A stretch of DNA of 64,000 bases from Frateuria_A yonginensis (GTDB taxonomy: Bacteria; Pseudomonadota; Gammaproteobacteria; Xanthomonadales; Rhodanobacteraceae), in contig NZ_JBBBNY010000006.1 in the NCBI RefSeq assembly GCF_037137055.1, forward strand, positions 62,001 through 126,000, in the 5' to 3' direction. Below the pieces are notes generated by a model. The model saw nothing but the letters and a program-made list of their open reading frames with translations. It searched no databases and was not told the DNA's origin. Below are positions 1 through 8,084 of this stretch, in pieces. The position numbers and the translations under genes are program-made. The stretch's first letter is position 1; each line of letters begins with the position of its first letter.

Positions 1-132
1 GCCGTAGCTGGACGTGCCGTAGGACACCAGCTTGGTGCCTTCGCGCAGCTTGACCTGCCCCGGTTCGAACGGTTCGATCATGCCGTGCTGCTCGGCCATG
101 CGGCGGATCCACTTGTCGGACTTGATGCTCAC
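1..132 (-). CDS. dcd: dCTP deaminase, N-terminal 44 residues (runs off left edge)
   Basis: Deaminates dCTP to dUTP, supplying dUMP for thymidylate synthesis; cytosolic. The visible N-terminus starts with SIKS, followed by WIRRMAEQHGMIEPF and a SYGTSSYG stretch, which is the opening of the bacterial Dcd family as found in xanthomonads. The GTG at 130-132 is chosen because GGAG lies six bases upstream; an in-frame ATG at 142-144 overlaps that same Shine-Dalgarno and would add four residues. The gene continues past base 1, so catalytic residues are not visible. It follows the mrp/flavin reductase pair on the same strand after a short gap holding a REP-like repeat. Confidence 0.88.
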   Translation of the reverse strand, partial: MSIKSDKWIRRMAEQHGMIEPFEPGQVKLREGTKLVSYGTSSYG

Positions 133-231
133 GCGGCACTCCATCGGGCCCGGACCGGGCGCAAAGCGGGAAAAATACATGCACGGGGACCCATGGCGCC
201 AGCGCCGCGCGTCCCCGCGGGGCGCCTTGCT

Positions 232-289
232 CCGATGCTTTTGCCGGGTGCGATCGGGCCAGGAGCATCGCGCGCAAGCTCGCTCCTAC
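232..289. repeat. REP-like palindromic repeat, locus 1
   Basis: A good copy of the family core (GCAAGCTCGCTCCTAC, 274-289) with a poorly conserved inverted partner (GATGCTTTTG near 234). The stop codon of the flavin reductase gene (TAG, 286-288 on the minus strand) falls inside the repeat, so the element sits exactly at the 3' end of that transcript. Other copies are at 2.55, 14.2, 16.25, 19.5, 33.4 and 37.8 kb. Confidence 0.75.
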
Positions 290-846
290 GGTAGATGGCA
301 GGCCTCCGCCACGAGCGCGTGTTCGAGTGCCGCCAGCAGGCCGCGCACTTCCGCGCAGCGCTCCGGGCTGGCCAGCACGTCCTCGCGGCCGCAGCCGGCG
401 CCGGGCAGCGGCACGCTGACACAGGCGCCGCCCAGCAGGCGGGCGGACATGGTGGAGAGGATCTCGGCCAGTGCGTCCTGGGCGTGGTGCGAAGCGCGCC
501 CGGAGGTGTTGATCAGGGCGACCGGCTTGCCCGGGAACTCCAAGCTGCCGACCAGCCAGTCGAGCAGGTTCTTGAATGCACCCGGCACGCCATGGGCGTA
601 CTCCGGGCAGGCGATCAGCAGGGCGTCGGCCTGCCCCACCGCCTCGCGCAGTGCGCGTGCCGGCGGCGGCACGGCGACCGCCTCCTCGTCCGGGTCGAAC
701 GGCGGCAGGCCGGCCAGGCCCTGGTAGAGCACCAGCTCCAGCCCCGCCGGGGCGAGCGCCTGCGTCGCCTGCAGCACCGCGGTGTTGGCCGAGCGCCGCC
801 GCAGGCTGCCGGACAGGCACAGGATCCGCCGGGGCCTCCCGCTCAT
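286..846 (-). CDS. NAD(P)H-dependent FMN reductase family protein
   Basis: A 186-residue flavodoxin-fold protein of the NADPH-dependent FMN/azo/quinone reductase family (ChrR/YieF-like). Seen: N-terminal LCLSGSLRRRSAN, the SGSLRxxS-type phosphate loop that binds FMN, and ACPEYAHGVPGAFKNLLDW, the PEYxxxxPgxLKNxxDW signature of the family. The length fits family members of about 180-190 residues. Its ATG overlaps the mrp stop as ATGA (843-846), so the two are probably translationally coupled. The substrate cannot be told from sequence; quinone, chromate or flavin are typical for the family. The stop codon lies within a REP-like repeat. Confidence 0.85.
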   Translation of the reverse strand: MSGRPRRILCLSGSLRRRSANTAVLQATQALAPAGLELVLYQGLAGLPPFDPDEEAVAVPPPARALREAVGQADALLIACPEYAHGVPGAFKNLLDWLVGSLEFPGKPVALINTSGRASHHAQDALAEILSTMSARLLGGACVSVPLPGAGCGREDVLASPERCAEVRGLLAALEHALVAEACHLP

Positions 847-1937
847 GCCGGGGGCGCGTTCTGCACCACGATCTTGCCCAGCCCCAGCGACTTGTTGCGC
901 GGCTGGCGCGACAGCCGCCCGGCCGCGTTGCGGGCGATCTCGCGGTAGCGCGCGGCCAGGTCCGAATCGGGCATGGCCGCCACCGTGGGCGTGCCGCCGT
1001 CGGCCTGCTCGCGGATGCGGATGTCCAGCGGCAGCGAGCCGAGATGGGGCACCGCATACTGCTCGGCCATGCGCGCGCCGCCGCCCGCGCCGAACACGTG
1101 TTCCTCGTGGCCGCAGTTGGGGCAGACGTGGGTGGCCATGTTCTCGACCAGGCCGAGCACCGGCACTTCGACCTTCTCGAACATCTTCAGCGCCTTGATC
1201 GCATCGAGCAGGGCGATGTCCTGCGGCGTGGTAACGATCACCGCGCCGGCCACCGGCACCTTCTGCGCCAGCGTGAGCTGGATGTCGCCGGTGCCCGGCG
1301 GCAGGTCGACCACCAGGTAGTCGAGCATGTCCCAGCGGGTGTCGTTGAGCAGCTGCAGCATCGCCTGGGTGACCATCGGGCCGCGCCAGATCATCGGCGT
1401 CTCGGCGTCCACCAGGAAACCGATCGACATGGCCTGCAGGCCATGCGCCTGCATCGGCAGGATGCTCTTGCCGTCCGGCGACTGCGGCTTGCCCTCGATG
1501 CCGAGCATGCGCGGCTGGCTGGGACCGTAGATGTCCGCGTCCAGCACGCCCACGCGCGCGCCCTCGGCCTGCAGCGCCAGCGCAAGGTTGGCGGACACCG
1601 TCGACTTGCCCACGCCCCCCTTGCCGGAGGCGACCACGATGATGTTCTTGACGTTCGGCAGCGGCGCCAGCACGCCCTGCACCTTGTGCGGCTGGATGCG
1701 GCTGGCGACCGAGACGCTGGCCGCCTCGATCGCCGGGTCGGCCTCCAGCGCGCGGCGCGCGCGCGCGGCGAGGTCCTCGATCGCGGAGGCGGCCGGATAG
1801 CCGAGCTGGACGTCCACCGAGACCCGCGCGCCGTCGACGCCGACCGCGCGCACGGCGTCGGCGAGCGGCGCGCCGGTATGCGGATCGACCAGGCCGCCGA
1901 GCAGCTGGCGGACCCGCGCTTCGTTCACTTCGTTCAT
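843..1937 (-). CDS. mrp: Mrp/ApbC-family iron-sulfur carrier P-loop ATPase
   Basis: A cytosolic Fe-S cluster carrier/scaffold ATPase of the Mrp/NBP35 family (364 residues). Domain order: an N-terminal MIP18/DUF59 domain (about residues 5-75), then the MinD-like ATPase with the deviant Walker A loop SGKGGVGKST, DADIYGPSQPRML, and the WDMLDYLVVDLPPGTGD segment. A CPNC pair near residue 235 is the conserved cluster-binding CxxC. The ATG at 1935-1937 is taken as start; a GTG three codons upstream (1944-1946) is also possible. It overlaps the downstream flavin reductase by four bases. A metG gene, common beside mrp in other gammaproteobacteria, is not here. Confidence 0.93.
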   Translation of the reverse strand: MNEVNEARVRQLLGGLVDPHTGAPLADAVRAVGVDGARVSVDVQLGYPAASAIEDLAARARRALEADPAIEAASVSVASRIQPHKVQGVLAPLPNVKNIIVVASGKGGVGKSTVSANLALALQAEGARVGVLDADIYGPSQPRMLGIEGKPQSPDGKSILPMQAHGLQAMSIGFLVDAETPMIWRGPMVTQAMLQLLNDTRWDMLDYLVVDLPPGTGDIQLTLAQKVPVAGAVIVTTPQDIALLDAIKALKMFEKVEVPVLGLVENMATHVCPNCGHEEHVFGAGGGARMAEQYAVPHLGSLPLDIRIREQADGGTPTVAAMPDSDLAARYREIARNAAGRLSRQPRNKSLGLGKIVVQNAPPA

Positions 1938-2094
1938 GGCTGGCACTTGGGTTCGGGGACCGTCGATTATGCCAGCCGCGGCCCCTGCCCCGCTGACCCG
2001 GATCAGCCGGTGGCGCGTTTGCGCAACGCAGCTTGACGCTCTCGCGGCGGCTCGTCAGGCTCGCCACCGTACGCTTTCGTACGGGAGGGCAACC

Positions 2095-2541
2095 ATGAAG
2101 CAACTGTTCCGCCTGGCCGCGGCCGCCGGCCTGATGCTGGCAAGCGCTGCCGCGTTCGCGGCCGACGACACCCCGGTCGGCACCTGGAAGACCATCGACG
2201 ACACCACCGGCAAGCCCAAGTCGATCGTGCAGATCACCGAGCAGAACGGCGAACTGCAGGGCAAGGTGCTGCAGGTGCTGCAATCGGACGAGGGCCCCCA
2301 CCCGCTGTGCCGCAAGTGCGAGGGCGAGCGCAAGGACCAGCCGGTCGAAGGCATGGTGATCATGTGGGGCGTCCACCGCGACGGCGACGTGTGGGACGGC
2401 GGCAGGATCCTCGATCCGCACAACGGCAAGACCTACAAGGTCAAGCTGAGCATGCTCGACAACGGCAACAAGCTCGATGTGCACGGCTACATCGGCTTCG
2501 CCCTGCTCGGCCGCAGCCAGGTGTGGGAGCGACAGGAGTAA
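2095..2541 (+). CDS. Secreted DUF2147 family protein
   Basis: A 148-residue exported protein. Residues 1-22 form a signal peptide (Lys, then an Ala/Leu-rich core ending AAAFAA). The mature part begins with DTPVGTWKTIDDTTGKPKS and continues VQITEQNGELQGKV, then the DVWDGGRILDPHNGKTYKVK segment, the hallmark of DUF2147. Two cysteines (LCRKC) could form a disulfide or bind metal. The ATG at 2095 follows a strong GGGAGG. Function of the family is unknown; periplasmic location is inferred. A short inverted repeat CGTACGctttCGTACG-like sequence (2068-2083) lies between the putative promoter and the ribosome binding site. Confidence 0.88.
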   Translation: MKQLFRLAAAAGLMLASAAAFAADDTPVGTWKTIDDTTGKPKSIVQITEQNGELQGKVLQVLQSDEGPHPLCRKCEGERKDQPVEGMVIMWGVHRDGDVWDGGRILDPHNGKTYKVKLSMLDNGNKLDVHGYIGFALLGRSQVWERQE

Positions 2542-2548
2542 GGCCGGT

Positions 2549-2626
2549 GTAGGGCGGGCTTGCTCGCGATGCTTTTCGGCACGCGCCAAGCACGGCAGAA
2601 GGCCTCGCGAGCAAGCTCGCTCCTAC
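2549..2626. repeat. REP-like inverted pair, locus 2
   Basis: Two copies of the palindromic repeat in head-to-head orientation (GGGCTTGCTCGCGATGC at 2556-2572 and CTCGCGAGCAAGCTCGCTCC at 2604-2623), separated by about 30 bases. The unit lies between the convergent DUF2147 and panC genes, so it could act as a bidirectional transcription or mRNA-end element. Confidence 0.85.
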
Positions 2627-2652
2627 AGCAGGCAAGCAAGCCTGGCGGCTAC

Positions 2653-3501
2653 TCAGTCGAACGGCAGGTTGTCGATCAGCCGCGTGGTGCCCAGCCGCGC
2701 GGCGATCAACGCCACCAGGCCCTGGCGCTCGTCGTCGGCCGGTTCGGCCAGGTCCTCGGCGCGGCGGATCACCGCGTAATCCGGCTGGAAGCCCGCGCGC
2801 TGCAGCGTGGCGACGGCGGCCTGCTCGATCACCCGCCACGCGTGGCCTTTCTCCAGCCGCAGCTCACGCATCTTCTGCAGCGTCTGGTGGATCTGCGGCG
2901 CCAGCGCACGCTCGGCCTCGGACAGGTACTGGTTGCGCGAGCTGAGCGCCAGGCCGTCGGGCGCGCGCAGGGTCGGCGCCGGCACCACCTTCACCGGCAG
3001 CGCCAGGTCGCGCACCATGCGCTCGATCACCTTCAGCTGCTGGAAATCCTTCTGGCCGAATACCGCCACGTCCGGCTGCACCAGGTTGAACAGCTTGCAC
3101 ACCACGGTGGCGACGCCATCGAAGTGGCCGGGCCGGTGCGCGCCTTCCAGCGTGTCGGTGATGCCCGGTACGTGCACGCGCACGCTCTGCGCCGCGCCGA
3201 AGGGATAGAGGGTGGCCACGTCGGGGGCGAACAGCAGATCGCAACCCAGCTCCGCCAGTCCGGCCTGGTCCTGCGCCAGGGTGCGCGGGTAGCGCTCGAA
3301 ATCCTCGCCGGGGCCGAACTGGGTGGGGTTGACGAACACGCTCGCCACCACGCGGTCGGCGCGCGCGCGCGCGAGGCGGATCAGCGAATGGTGGCCTTCG
3401 TGCAGGTTGCCCATGGTCGGCACGAAGCCGACCGTCTGGCCCTGGCCCCGCCATCCGCGGACGGCCGCGCGCAATCCGGCCGCGTCTTGCACAGTCTGCA
3501 T
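2653..3501 (-). CDS. panC: Pantothenate synthetase
   Basis: Joins pantoate and beta-alanine with ATP to make pantothenate, the last step of vitamin B5 synthesis; cytosolic. The 282-residue length is typical. Seen: VGFVPTMGNLHEGHHSLI, which holds the HIGH-like nucleotide-binding element; SVFVNPTQFGPGEDFERYPR; and VFGQKDFQQLKVI with LSSRNQYLS, the KMSKS-like region. The ATG at 3499-3501 is chosen over an in-frame upstream ATG because it matches the family start and has GGGAG about ten bases upstream. It lies 16 bases after panB and is surely co-transcribed. panD is not next to it. Confidence 0.96.
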   Translation of the reverse strand: MQTVQDAAGLRAAVRGWRGQGQTVGFVPTMGNLHEGHHSLIRLARARADRVVASVFVNPTQFGPGEDFERYPRTLAQDQAGLAELGCDLLFAPDVATLYPFGAAQSVRVHVPGITDTLEGAHRPGHFDGVATVVCKLFNLVQPDVAVFGQKDFQQLKVIERMVRDLALPVKVVPAPTLRAPDGLALSSRNQYLSEAERALAPQIHQTLQKMRELRLEKGHAWRVIEQAAVATLQRAGFQPDYAVIRRAEDLAEPADDERQGLVALIAARLGTTRLIDNLPFD

Positions 3502-3517
3502 GGGGTGGCTCTCCCGG

Positions 3518-4348
3518 TCAGTCGAAGCAGTGTTCGGGTGCCGGGAAGGCGCCATTGCGCACGTCTTCGGCAAAGGCGGCGATCGCCTCCGCCACAGAAT
3601 TGCGGCCGGCGAGAAAATCCTTGCTGAACTTGGGGCGCCGCCCCGGCGTAATGCCGAGCATGTCGTAGATCACCAGCACCTGCCCGTCGCAGTGCGGGCC
3701 GGCGCCGATGCCGACCACGGGGATCTGCACCGCACGGGTGACGCGCTCGCCCAGCGCGCTGGGCACGCCCTCGAGCACCAGCAGGTCCGCGCCGGCCGAC
3801 TGCACCGCGAGCGCCTCGGCCAGTACGCGGTCGGCCGCCTCCTGTTCGCGGCCCTGGATGCGGAAGCCGCCGAACTTGTGCACCGACTGCGGGGTGAGTC
3901 CCAGGTGCGCGCACACCGGCACCGCACGCGCGGTGAGCGCGGCGATGGCGTCGAGGATGTGCGGCGCCGCGCCTTCGATCTTCACCGCCGCCGCACCGGC
4001 CTCGCCGACCAGCCGCGCCGCTGCCTCCAGCGTGTGGCCGGTATCGCGGTCGGCCATGAACGGCAGGTCCGCGACGAGCAGCGTGGCATGGAGCCCGCGC
4101 GCCACCGCGGCGGTGTGGTAGACCATGTGCTCGAGGGTGACCGGCAGCGTACTGCGGTGGCCCTGCACCACCATGCCCAGCGAATCGCCGACCAGGGCCA
4201 CGTCCACGCCGGCCGCCTCGAGCTGGTGCGCGAAGCTGGCGTCGTAGGCGGTCAGCATCACGATCTTGCGCCCCTGCGCCTTCATCGCGCGCAGGCCCGG
4301 CACGGTCACCGGCTTGCGGGCGGGAACGCTGGCGTTGTCCACGTACAC
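3518..4348 (-). CDS. panB: 3-methyl-2-oxobutanoate hydroxymethyltransferase
   Basis: Transfers a hydroxymethyl group from 5,10-methylenetetrahydrofolate to alpha-ketoisovalerate, giving ketopantoate, the first committed step to pantothenate. A 276-residue TIM-barrel protein. Seen: IVMLTAYDASFAHQLEAAGV, VGDSLGMVVQGH (metal- and substrate-binding DS), VKIEGAAPH with the conserved KxEG, and AHLGLTPQSVH. Start is GTG (4346-4348) with GAGGA seven bases upstream; a second GTG two codons on is less well placed. First gene of the panB-panC pair, about 70 bases after argH. Confidence 0.96.
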   Translation of the reverse strand: MYVDNASVPARKPVTVPGLRAMKAQGRKIVMLTAYDASFAHQLEAAGVDVALVGDSLGMVVQGHRSTLPVTLEHMVYHTAAVARGLHATLLVADLPFMADRDTGHTLEAAARLVGEAGAAAVKIEGAAPHILDAIAALTARAVPVCAHLGLTPQSVHKFGGFRIQGREQEAADRVLAEALAVQSAGADLLVLEGVPSALGERVTRAVQIPVVGIGAGPHCDGQVLVIYDMLGITPGRRPKFSKDFLAGRNSVAEAIAAFAEDVRNGAFPAPEHCFD

Positions 4349-4418
4349 GGCGGTTCCTCGCGGAGCAAAGCCCGATTATCCGCTGCATTGCAGCATGGAC
4401 TCAAGCGATGCCGGCCGC

Positions 4419-5714
4419 TCAGCCCGGCAGCGCCTCCAGCCGCGCACGCAGCGCGTCGAGCCGCAGGTCGGCGGCGGCGCCGGGCGAGCGGCGCTCGGCC
4501 AGGCTTTGCTCGGGGCTGCGCCCCTGCCCCGCTGCGGCGGCCATCGCCGCGGCCGCGCGATAGGCCTCGCGGAACGGCACTCCGGCCGCGGCCTGCTCGA
4601 TCGCCACGTCGGTGGCGTACATCGCCGGCTCGATCGCCGCGCGCATGGCGCCCTCGTTCCAGCGCATCCGCGCCAGCAGGTCGGGCGCCAGTTCCAGCGC
4701 GGCCAGGCCGTGGGTCATGCCGTGGAAGATCGACCCCTTGGAGAACTGCAGGTCGCGCTGGTAGCCCGACGGCAGCGACAGCAACTGCTCGATCTCGCAA
4801 CGCGCCGCGGCGACGGTGGCGTAGCTGGCGCGCAGCAGCTCCACCACGTCGGGGTTGCGCTTGTTCGGCATGATCGAGCTGCCGGTGGTGTATTCGGGCG
4901 GCAGGCTGACGAAGCCGAACTCGGCGGTGGTGAACAGCGACAGGTCCCAGGCCAGCCGGCGCAGGTCCAGCAGCGCGCTGGCCAACGCCTCCAGCGCGGC
5001 CAGTTCGTACTTGCCGCGCGAGAGCTGCGCGTAGATCGGCGAGACCTGCATGCGAGCGAAGCCGAGCGCGGCGGTGGTGTGCTCGCGGTCCAGCGGCAGG
5101 TTCACGCCGTAGCCGGCGGCCGTGCCGAGCGGGTTGGCGTCGATCCACGCCAGCGTCTGCCGCGCGCGCGCCGCGTTGTCGAGGAAGCCCTCGGCGAAGC
5201 CGGCGAACCACATCGCGGTGGAGGACACCACCGCGCGCTGCAGGTGGGTATAGCCCGGCAGCGGCAAGGCCGGCTGCGCGGCGCGCTCGAGGCAGACCTC
5301 GGCGATCGCCCGGCAGTGCGTCGCCAGCGCCGCGAGCTTCTCCTTCAGCCACAGCCGCGTGGCGACCAGGATCTGGTCGTTGCGGCTGCGCCCGGTGTGC
5401 ACGCGCCGGCCGGCGTCACCGAGCCGTTCCGTCAGCCGCGCCTCGATCGCCGAATGGCCGTCCTCGTAGTGCTCGTCCAGCACGAAGGCGCCGCTGCGGA
5501 AGTCCGCCGCCAACGCGTCGAGTTCGCGATCCAGCGCCGCGGCCTCGTCGACCGACACCACGCCGATGCGTGCGAGGCCTTCCACGTGCGCCTTGCTGGC
5601 AGCGATGTCGTGCAGGAAGAACTCGCGGTCGAGCAGCACGTCATTGCCGGCCAGGAAGCGCATGATCCGCGCATCGGTTTCGACGCCCGCTTTCTGCCAC
5701 AGGAGATCGCTCAT
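4419..5714 (-). CDS. argH: Argininosuccinate lyase
   Basis: Cleaves argininosuccinate to arginine and fumarate, the last step of arginine synthesis. A 431-residue member of the fumarase/aspartase superfamily, slightly shorter than E. coli ArgH (about 457). Seen: HTGRSRNDQ, GYTHLQRAV (catalytic His region) and the superfamily signature GSSIMPNKRNP. The start ATG overlaps the proS stop as ATGA (5711-5714) and has no good Shine-Dalgarno of its own, which argues for translational coupling. Last gene of the arginine operon. Confidence 0.96.
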   Translation of the reverse strand: MSDLLWQKAGVETDARIMRFLAGNDVLLDREFFLHDIAASKAHVEGLARIGVVSVDEAAALDRELDALAADFRSGAFVLDEHYEDGHSAIEARLTERLGDAGRRVHTGRSRNDQILVATRLWLKEKLAALATHCRAIAEVCLERAAQPALPLPGYTHLQRAVVSSTAMWFAGFAEGFLDNAARARQTLAWIDANPLGTAAGYGVNLPLDREHTTAALGFARMQVSPIYAQLSRGKYELAALEALASALLDLRRLAWDLSLFTTAEFGFVSLPPEYTTGSSIMPNKRNPDVVELLRASYATVAAARCEIEQLLSLPSGYQRDLQFSKGSIFHGMTHGLAALELAPDLLARMRWNEGAMRAAIEPAMYATDVAIEQAAAGVPFREAYRAAAAMAAAAGQGRSPEQSLAERRSPGAAADLRLDALRARLEALPG

Positions 5715-7063
5715 GGATGGGTTTCCGGATGGGAGGTGGAGAGGGATTGCCGCAGGAAAGCGATCGCGGCCTCGGGGGCCAGCTCGCGGCGCTCGCCGCT
5801 GGCACGGTGTTTCAGCTCCACCATGCCGCCGTCCAGCCCGCGTGGACCGACCAGAAGCTGCCACGGCAGGCCGATCAGGTCCATCCGCGCGAACTTGGCG
5901 CCCGGCCGCTCGTCGGTGTCGTCGAGCAGCACGCCGATGCCCGCGGCGCGCAGGCCCGCGTACAGCGACTCGCAAGCCGCGTCCACGCGGGCGTCGCCCG
6001 GCTTGAGGTTCAGCAGGCCGGCCTGGAACGGCGCCACGGCATCGGGCCAGACGATGCCGTGCCCGTCGTGGCTGGCCTCGATGATGGCGCCGACCAGCCG
6101 CGACACGCCCACGCCGTAGCAGCCGCCGTGCACCGGCAGCTCCACACCGTCGACGCCGCTGACCGTGGCCTCCATCGGCAGCGAGTATTTGGTGCCGAAA
6201 TAGAAGATCTGGCCGACCTCGATGCCACGCGCGAGCAGCCGCCGCTGCGCCGGCACCTCGCGCTCGAAGCGCCCGGCATCGTGCACGTCCTCGGTGGCCG
6301 CGTACGGCGCCGTCCACGCCGCGACCAGCGGCGCCAGGTCGCCCGCGTAGTCGACGTCCGCCGCGGGCACGGGCAGGTCCAGCACCGCGCGGTCGCAGAA
6401 CACCGCCGACTCGCCGGTCTGCGCCAGCACCAGGAACTCGTGCGAGAGGTCGCCGCCGATCGGCCCGGTCTCGGCGCGCATGGGGATCGCCCTGACGCCC
6501 ATGCGTGCGAACATGCGCAGGTAGGCGACGAACATGCGCCGGTAGGAGCGGCGCGCGCCGGCCTCGTCCAGGTCGAAGGAATAGGCATCCTTCATCAGGA
6601 ACTCGCGCCCGCGCATCACGCCGAAGCGTGGCCGCTGCTCGTCGCGGAACTTCCACTGGAACTGGTACAGGTTCAGCGGCAGGCTGCGCCAGGAGCGCAC
6701 GTAGCCGCGGAAGATCTCCGTGACCATCTCCTCGTTGGTCGGGCCGTACAGCAGCTCGCGCTCGTGGCGGTCGCGGATGCGCAGCATTTCCGGCCCGTAG
6801 GCGTCGTAGCGGCCGCTCTCGCGCCACAGGTCGGCCAGCTGCAGGGTGGGCATCAGCAGCTCCACCGCGCCGGCGCGCTCCATTTCCTCGCGCACGATGC
6901 GCTCGATGTTCCTGAGCAAGCGCAGGCCCAGCGGCAGCCAGGCATAGATGCCGGCGGCCTCCTGCCGGATCAGGCCGGCGCGCAGCATCAGCCGGTGCGA
7001 GGCGATCTGCGCCTCGGCGGGGTTTTCCTTGAGGGTGGGTAGCAGGTAGTGCGTCAGGCGCAT
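5711..7063 (-). CDS. proS: Proline-tRNA ligase, short form without editing insertion
   Basis: Charges tRNA(Pro). A class II synthetase of only 450 residues: motif 2 region YQFQWKFRDEQRPRFG and motif 3 GGCYGVGVSRLVGAI are clear, followed by a C-terminal anticodon-binding domain (about residues 355-445). Canonical bacterial ProRS (about 570 residues, E. coli type) carries a 180-residue INS editing domain between motifs 2 and 3; here the segment runs straight through, as in the alphaproteobacterial short type. The family start is the ATG at 7061-7063. It sits between argC and argH and its stop overlaps the argH start, so it is wired into the arginine operon. Whether a second, long ProRS exists elsewhere cannot be seen. 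Confidence 0.93.
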   Translation of the reverse strand: MRLTHYLLPTLKENPAEAQIASHRLMLRAGLIRQEAAGIYAWLPLGLRLLRNIERIVREEMERAGAVELLMPTLQLADLWRESGRYDAYGPEMLRIRDRHERELLYGPTNEEMVTEIFRGYVRSWRSLPLNLYQFQWKFRDEQRPRFGVMRGREFLMKDAYSFDLDEAGARRSYRRMFVAYLRMFARMGVRAIPMRAETGPIGGDLSHEFLVLAQTGESAVFCDRAVLDLPVPAADVDYAGDLAPLVAAWTAPYAATEDVHDAGRFEREVPAQRRLLARGIEVGQIFYFGTKYSLPMEATVSGVDGVELPVHGGCYGVGVSRLVGAIIEASHDGHGIVWPDAVAPFQAGLLNLKPGDARVDAACESLYAGLRAAGIGVLLDDTDERPGAKFARMDLIGLPWQLLVGPRGLDGGMVELKHRASGERRELAPEAAIAFLRQSLSTSHPETHP

Positions 7064-7112
7064 GGCGGTCTCTCGGCGGGGAACGGAAGGATCGATGGCG
7101 CGTGGTCGCGCC

Positions 7113-8081
7113 TTACGGTCGTTCCGCTGCCGGAATGCCGGCCAGCTCGCCCTGCCCGATCGCGCGGTTGATGTTCTGCATGGCCTGGGTCGCCGCGCCC
7201 TTGAGCAGGTTGTCGAGCGTGGCGACCACCACCACGCGGCGCCCGTCCGCCGCCATGGCGAAGCCGCCGATCTCGGCATGGTGCTTGCCGGCGATGCGGC
7301 TGACCCAGGGTGCCTCGTCGAGCACGCGCACCAGCGGCTCGCCCGCGTAGGCGTGCTGGAAACGCCCGATCACCTCGTCCCGCTTCATCGGTCGCGCCAG
7401 ATAGAGGTTGCAGGTGACGGTCAGGCCGCGGAAATGCGGCGCCACGTGCGGCATGAACTCCACCGGCACGCCCAGGTGCGCCGAAGTCTCGCGCTCGTGC
7501 ATGTGGCCGGTGAGCGAATACGGCATCAGGTTGTCGCGCAGCTTCTGGGGATCGTTCTTGTCCGAAGGCGTGGTGCCGGCGCCCGAATAGCCGGACACGC
7601 CGAAGCACACCGGCGGTGCGGCGAGCAGGTCCCTCAGCGGCGCCACCGCCAGCTGGATCGCGGTGGCGTAGCAGCCCGGGTTGCTGATCCGCCGCTGGCC
7701 GCGCCAGCGCTCGCGGGTGAGTTCGGGCAGGCCGTAGTACCAGCGCTCGTCGAAACGGTGGTCGGCCGACAGGTCCACGATCAGCGGATCGGCGCCGGCC
7801 TTGTCGAAGGCCTCCACGCAGGCGCCGGCCTTGCCGTTGGGCAGGGCCAGCACCACCACGTCGGCGGCCAGTGCCGGCAGCTGCTCGGGCGCGGGCGCGC
7901 TGTAGCGCAGCTCGCCGGCGTACTCGGGCACGTACGCGTCCACGCGCTGGCCATCCAGCTCGCGCGAGGACACGTAGGCCAGCTCCAGCGCGGGGTGCCG
8001 CGCGATCAGCCGGATGAGTTCGGCGCCGGTGTGTCCGCGTGCGCCGACGATGCCTATGGTTTGCTTGTCCATCTCTTCCAT
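7113..8081 (-). CDS. argC: N-acetyl-gamma-glutamyl-phosphate reductase
   Basis: Reduces N-acetylglutamyl phosphate to the semialdehyde with NADPH. 322 residues. Seen: Rossmann start TIGIVGARGHTGAELIRL, catalytic cysteine in RISNPGCYATAIQL, SGYSGAGTTPSDKN, and the conserved C-terminal His in RIAGKHHAEIGGF. The stop of the kinase/synthase gene is only three bases before this ATG, so the start relies on coupling; an ATG three codons further in (8070-8072) has GGAAGAG just before it and is an alternative. Confidence 0.96.
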   Translation of the reverse strand: MEEMDKQTIGIVGARGHTGAELIRLIARHPALELAYVSSRELDGQRVDAYVPEYAGELRYSAPAPEQLPALAADVVVLALPNGKAGACVEAFDKAGADPLIVDLSADHRFDERWYYGLPELTRERWRGQRRISNPGCYATAIQLAVAPLRDLLAAPPVCFGVSGYSGAGTTPSDKNDPQKLRDNLMPYSLTGHMHERETSAHLGVPVEFMPHVAPHFRGLTVTCNLYLARPMKRDEVIGRFQHAYAGEPLVRVLDEAPWVSRIAGKHHAEIGGFAMAADGRRVVVVATLDNLLKGAATQAMQNINRAIGQGELAGIPAAERP

Positions 8082-8084
8082 GCC

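Noticed and set aside
286..2589. A 767-codon minus-strand open frame spanning the flavin reductase, mrp and the DUF2147 region
   Set aside because: Only its last 186 codons match a protein family; the rest is an antisense or out-of-frame shadow in 70% GC DNA, and it runs through mrp in the wrong frame.
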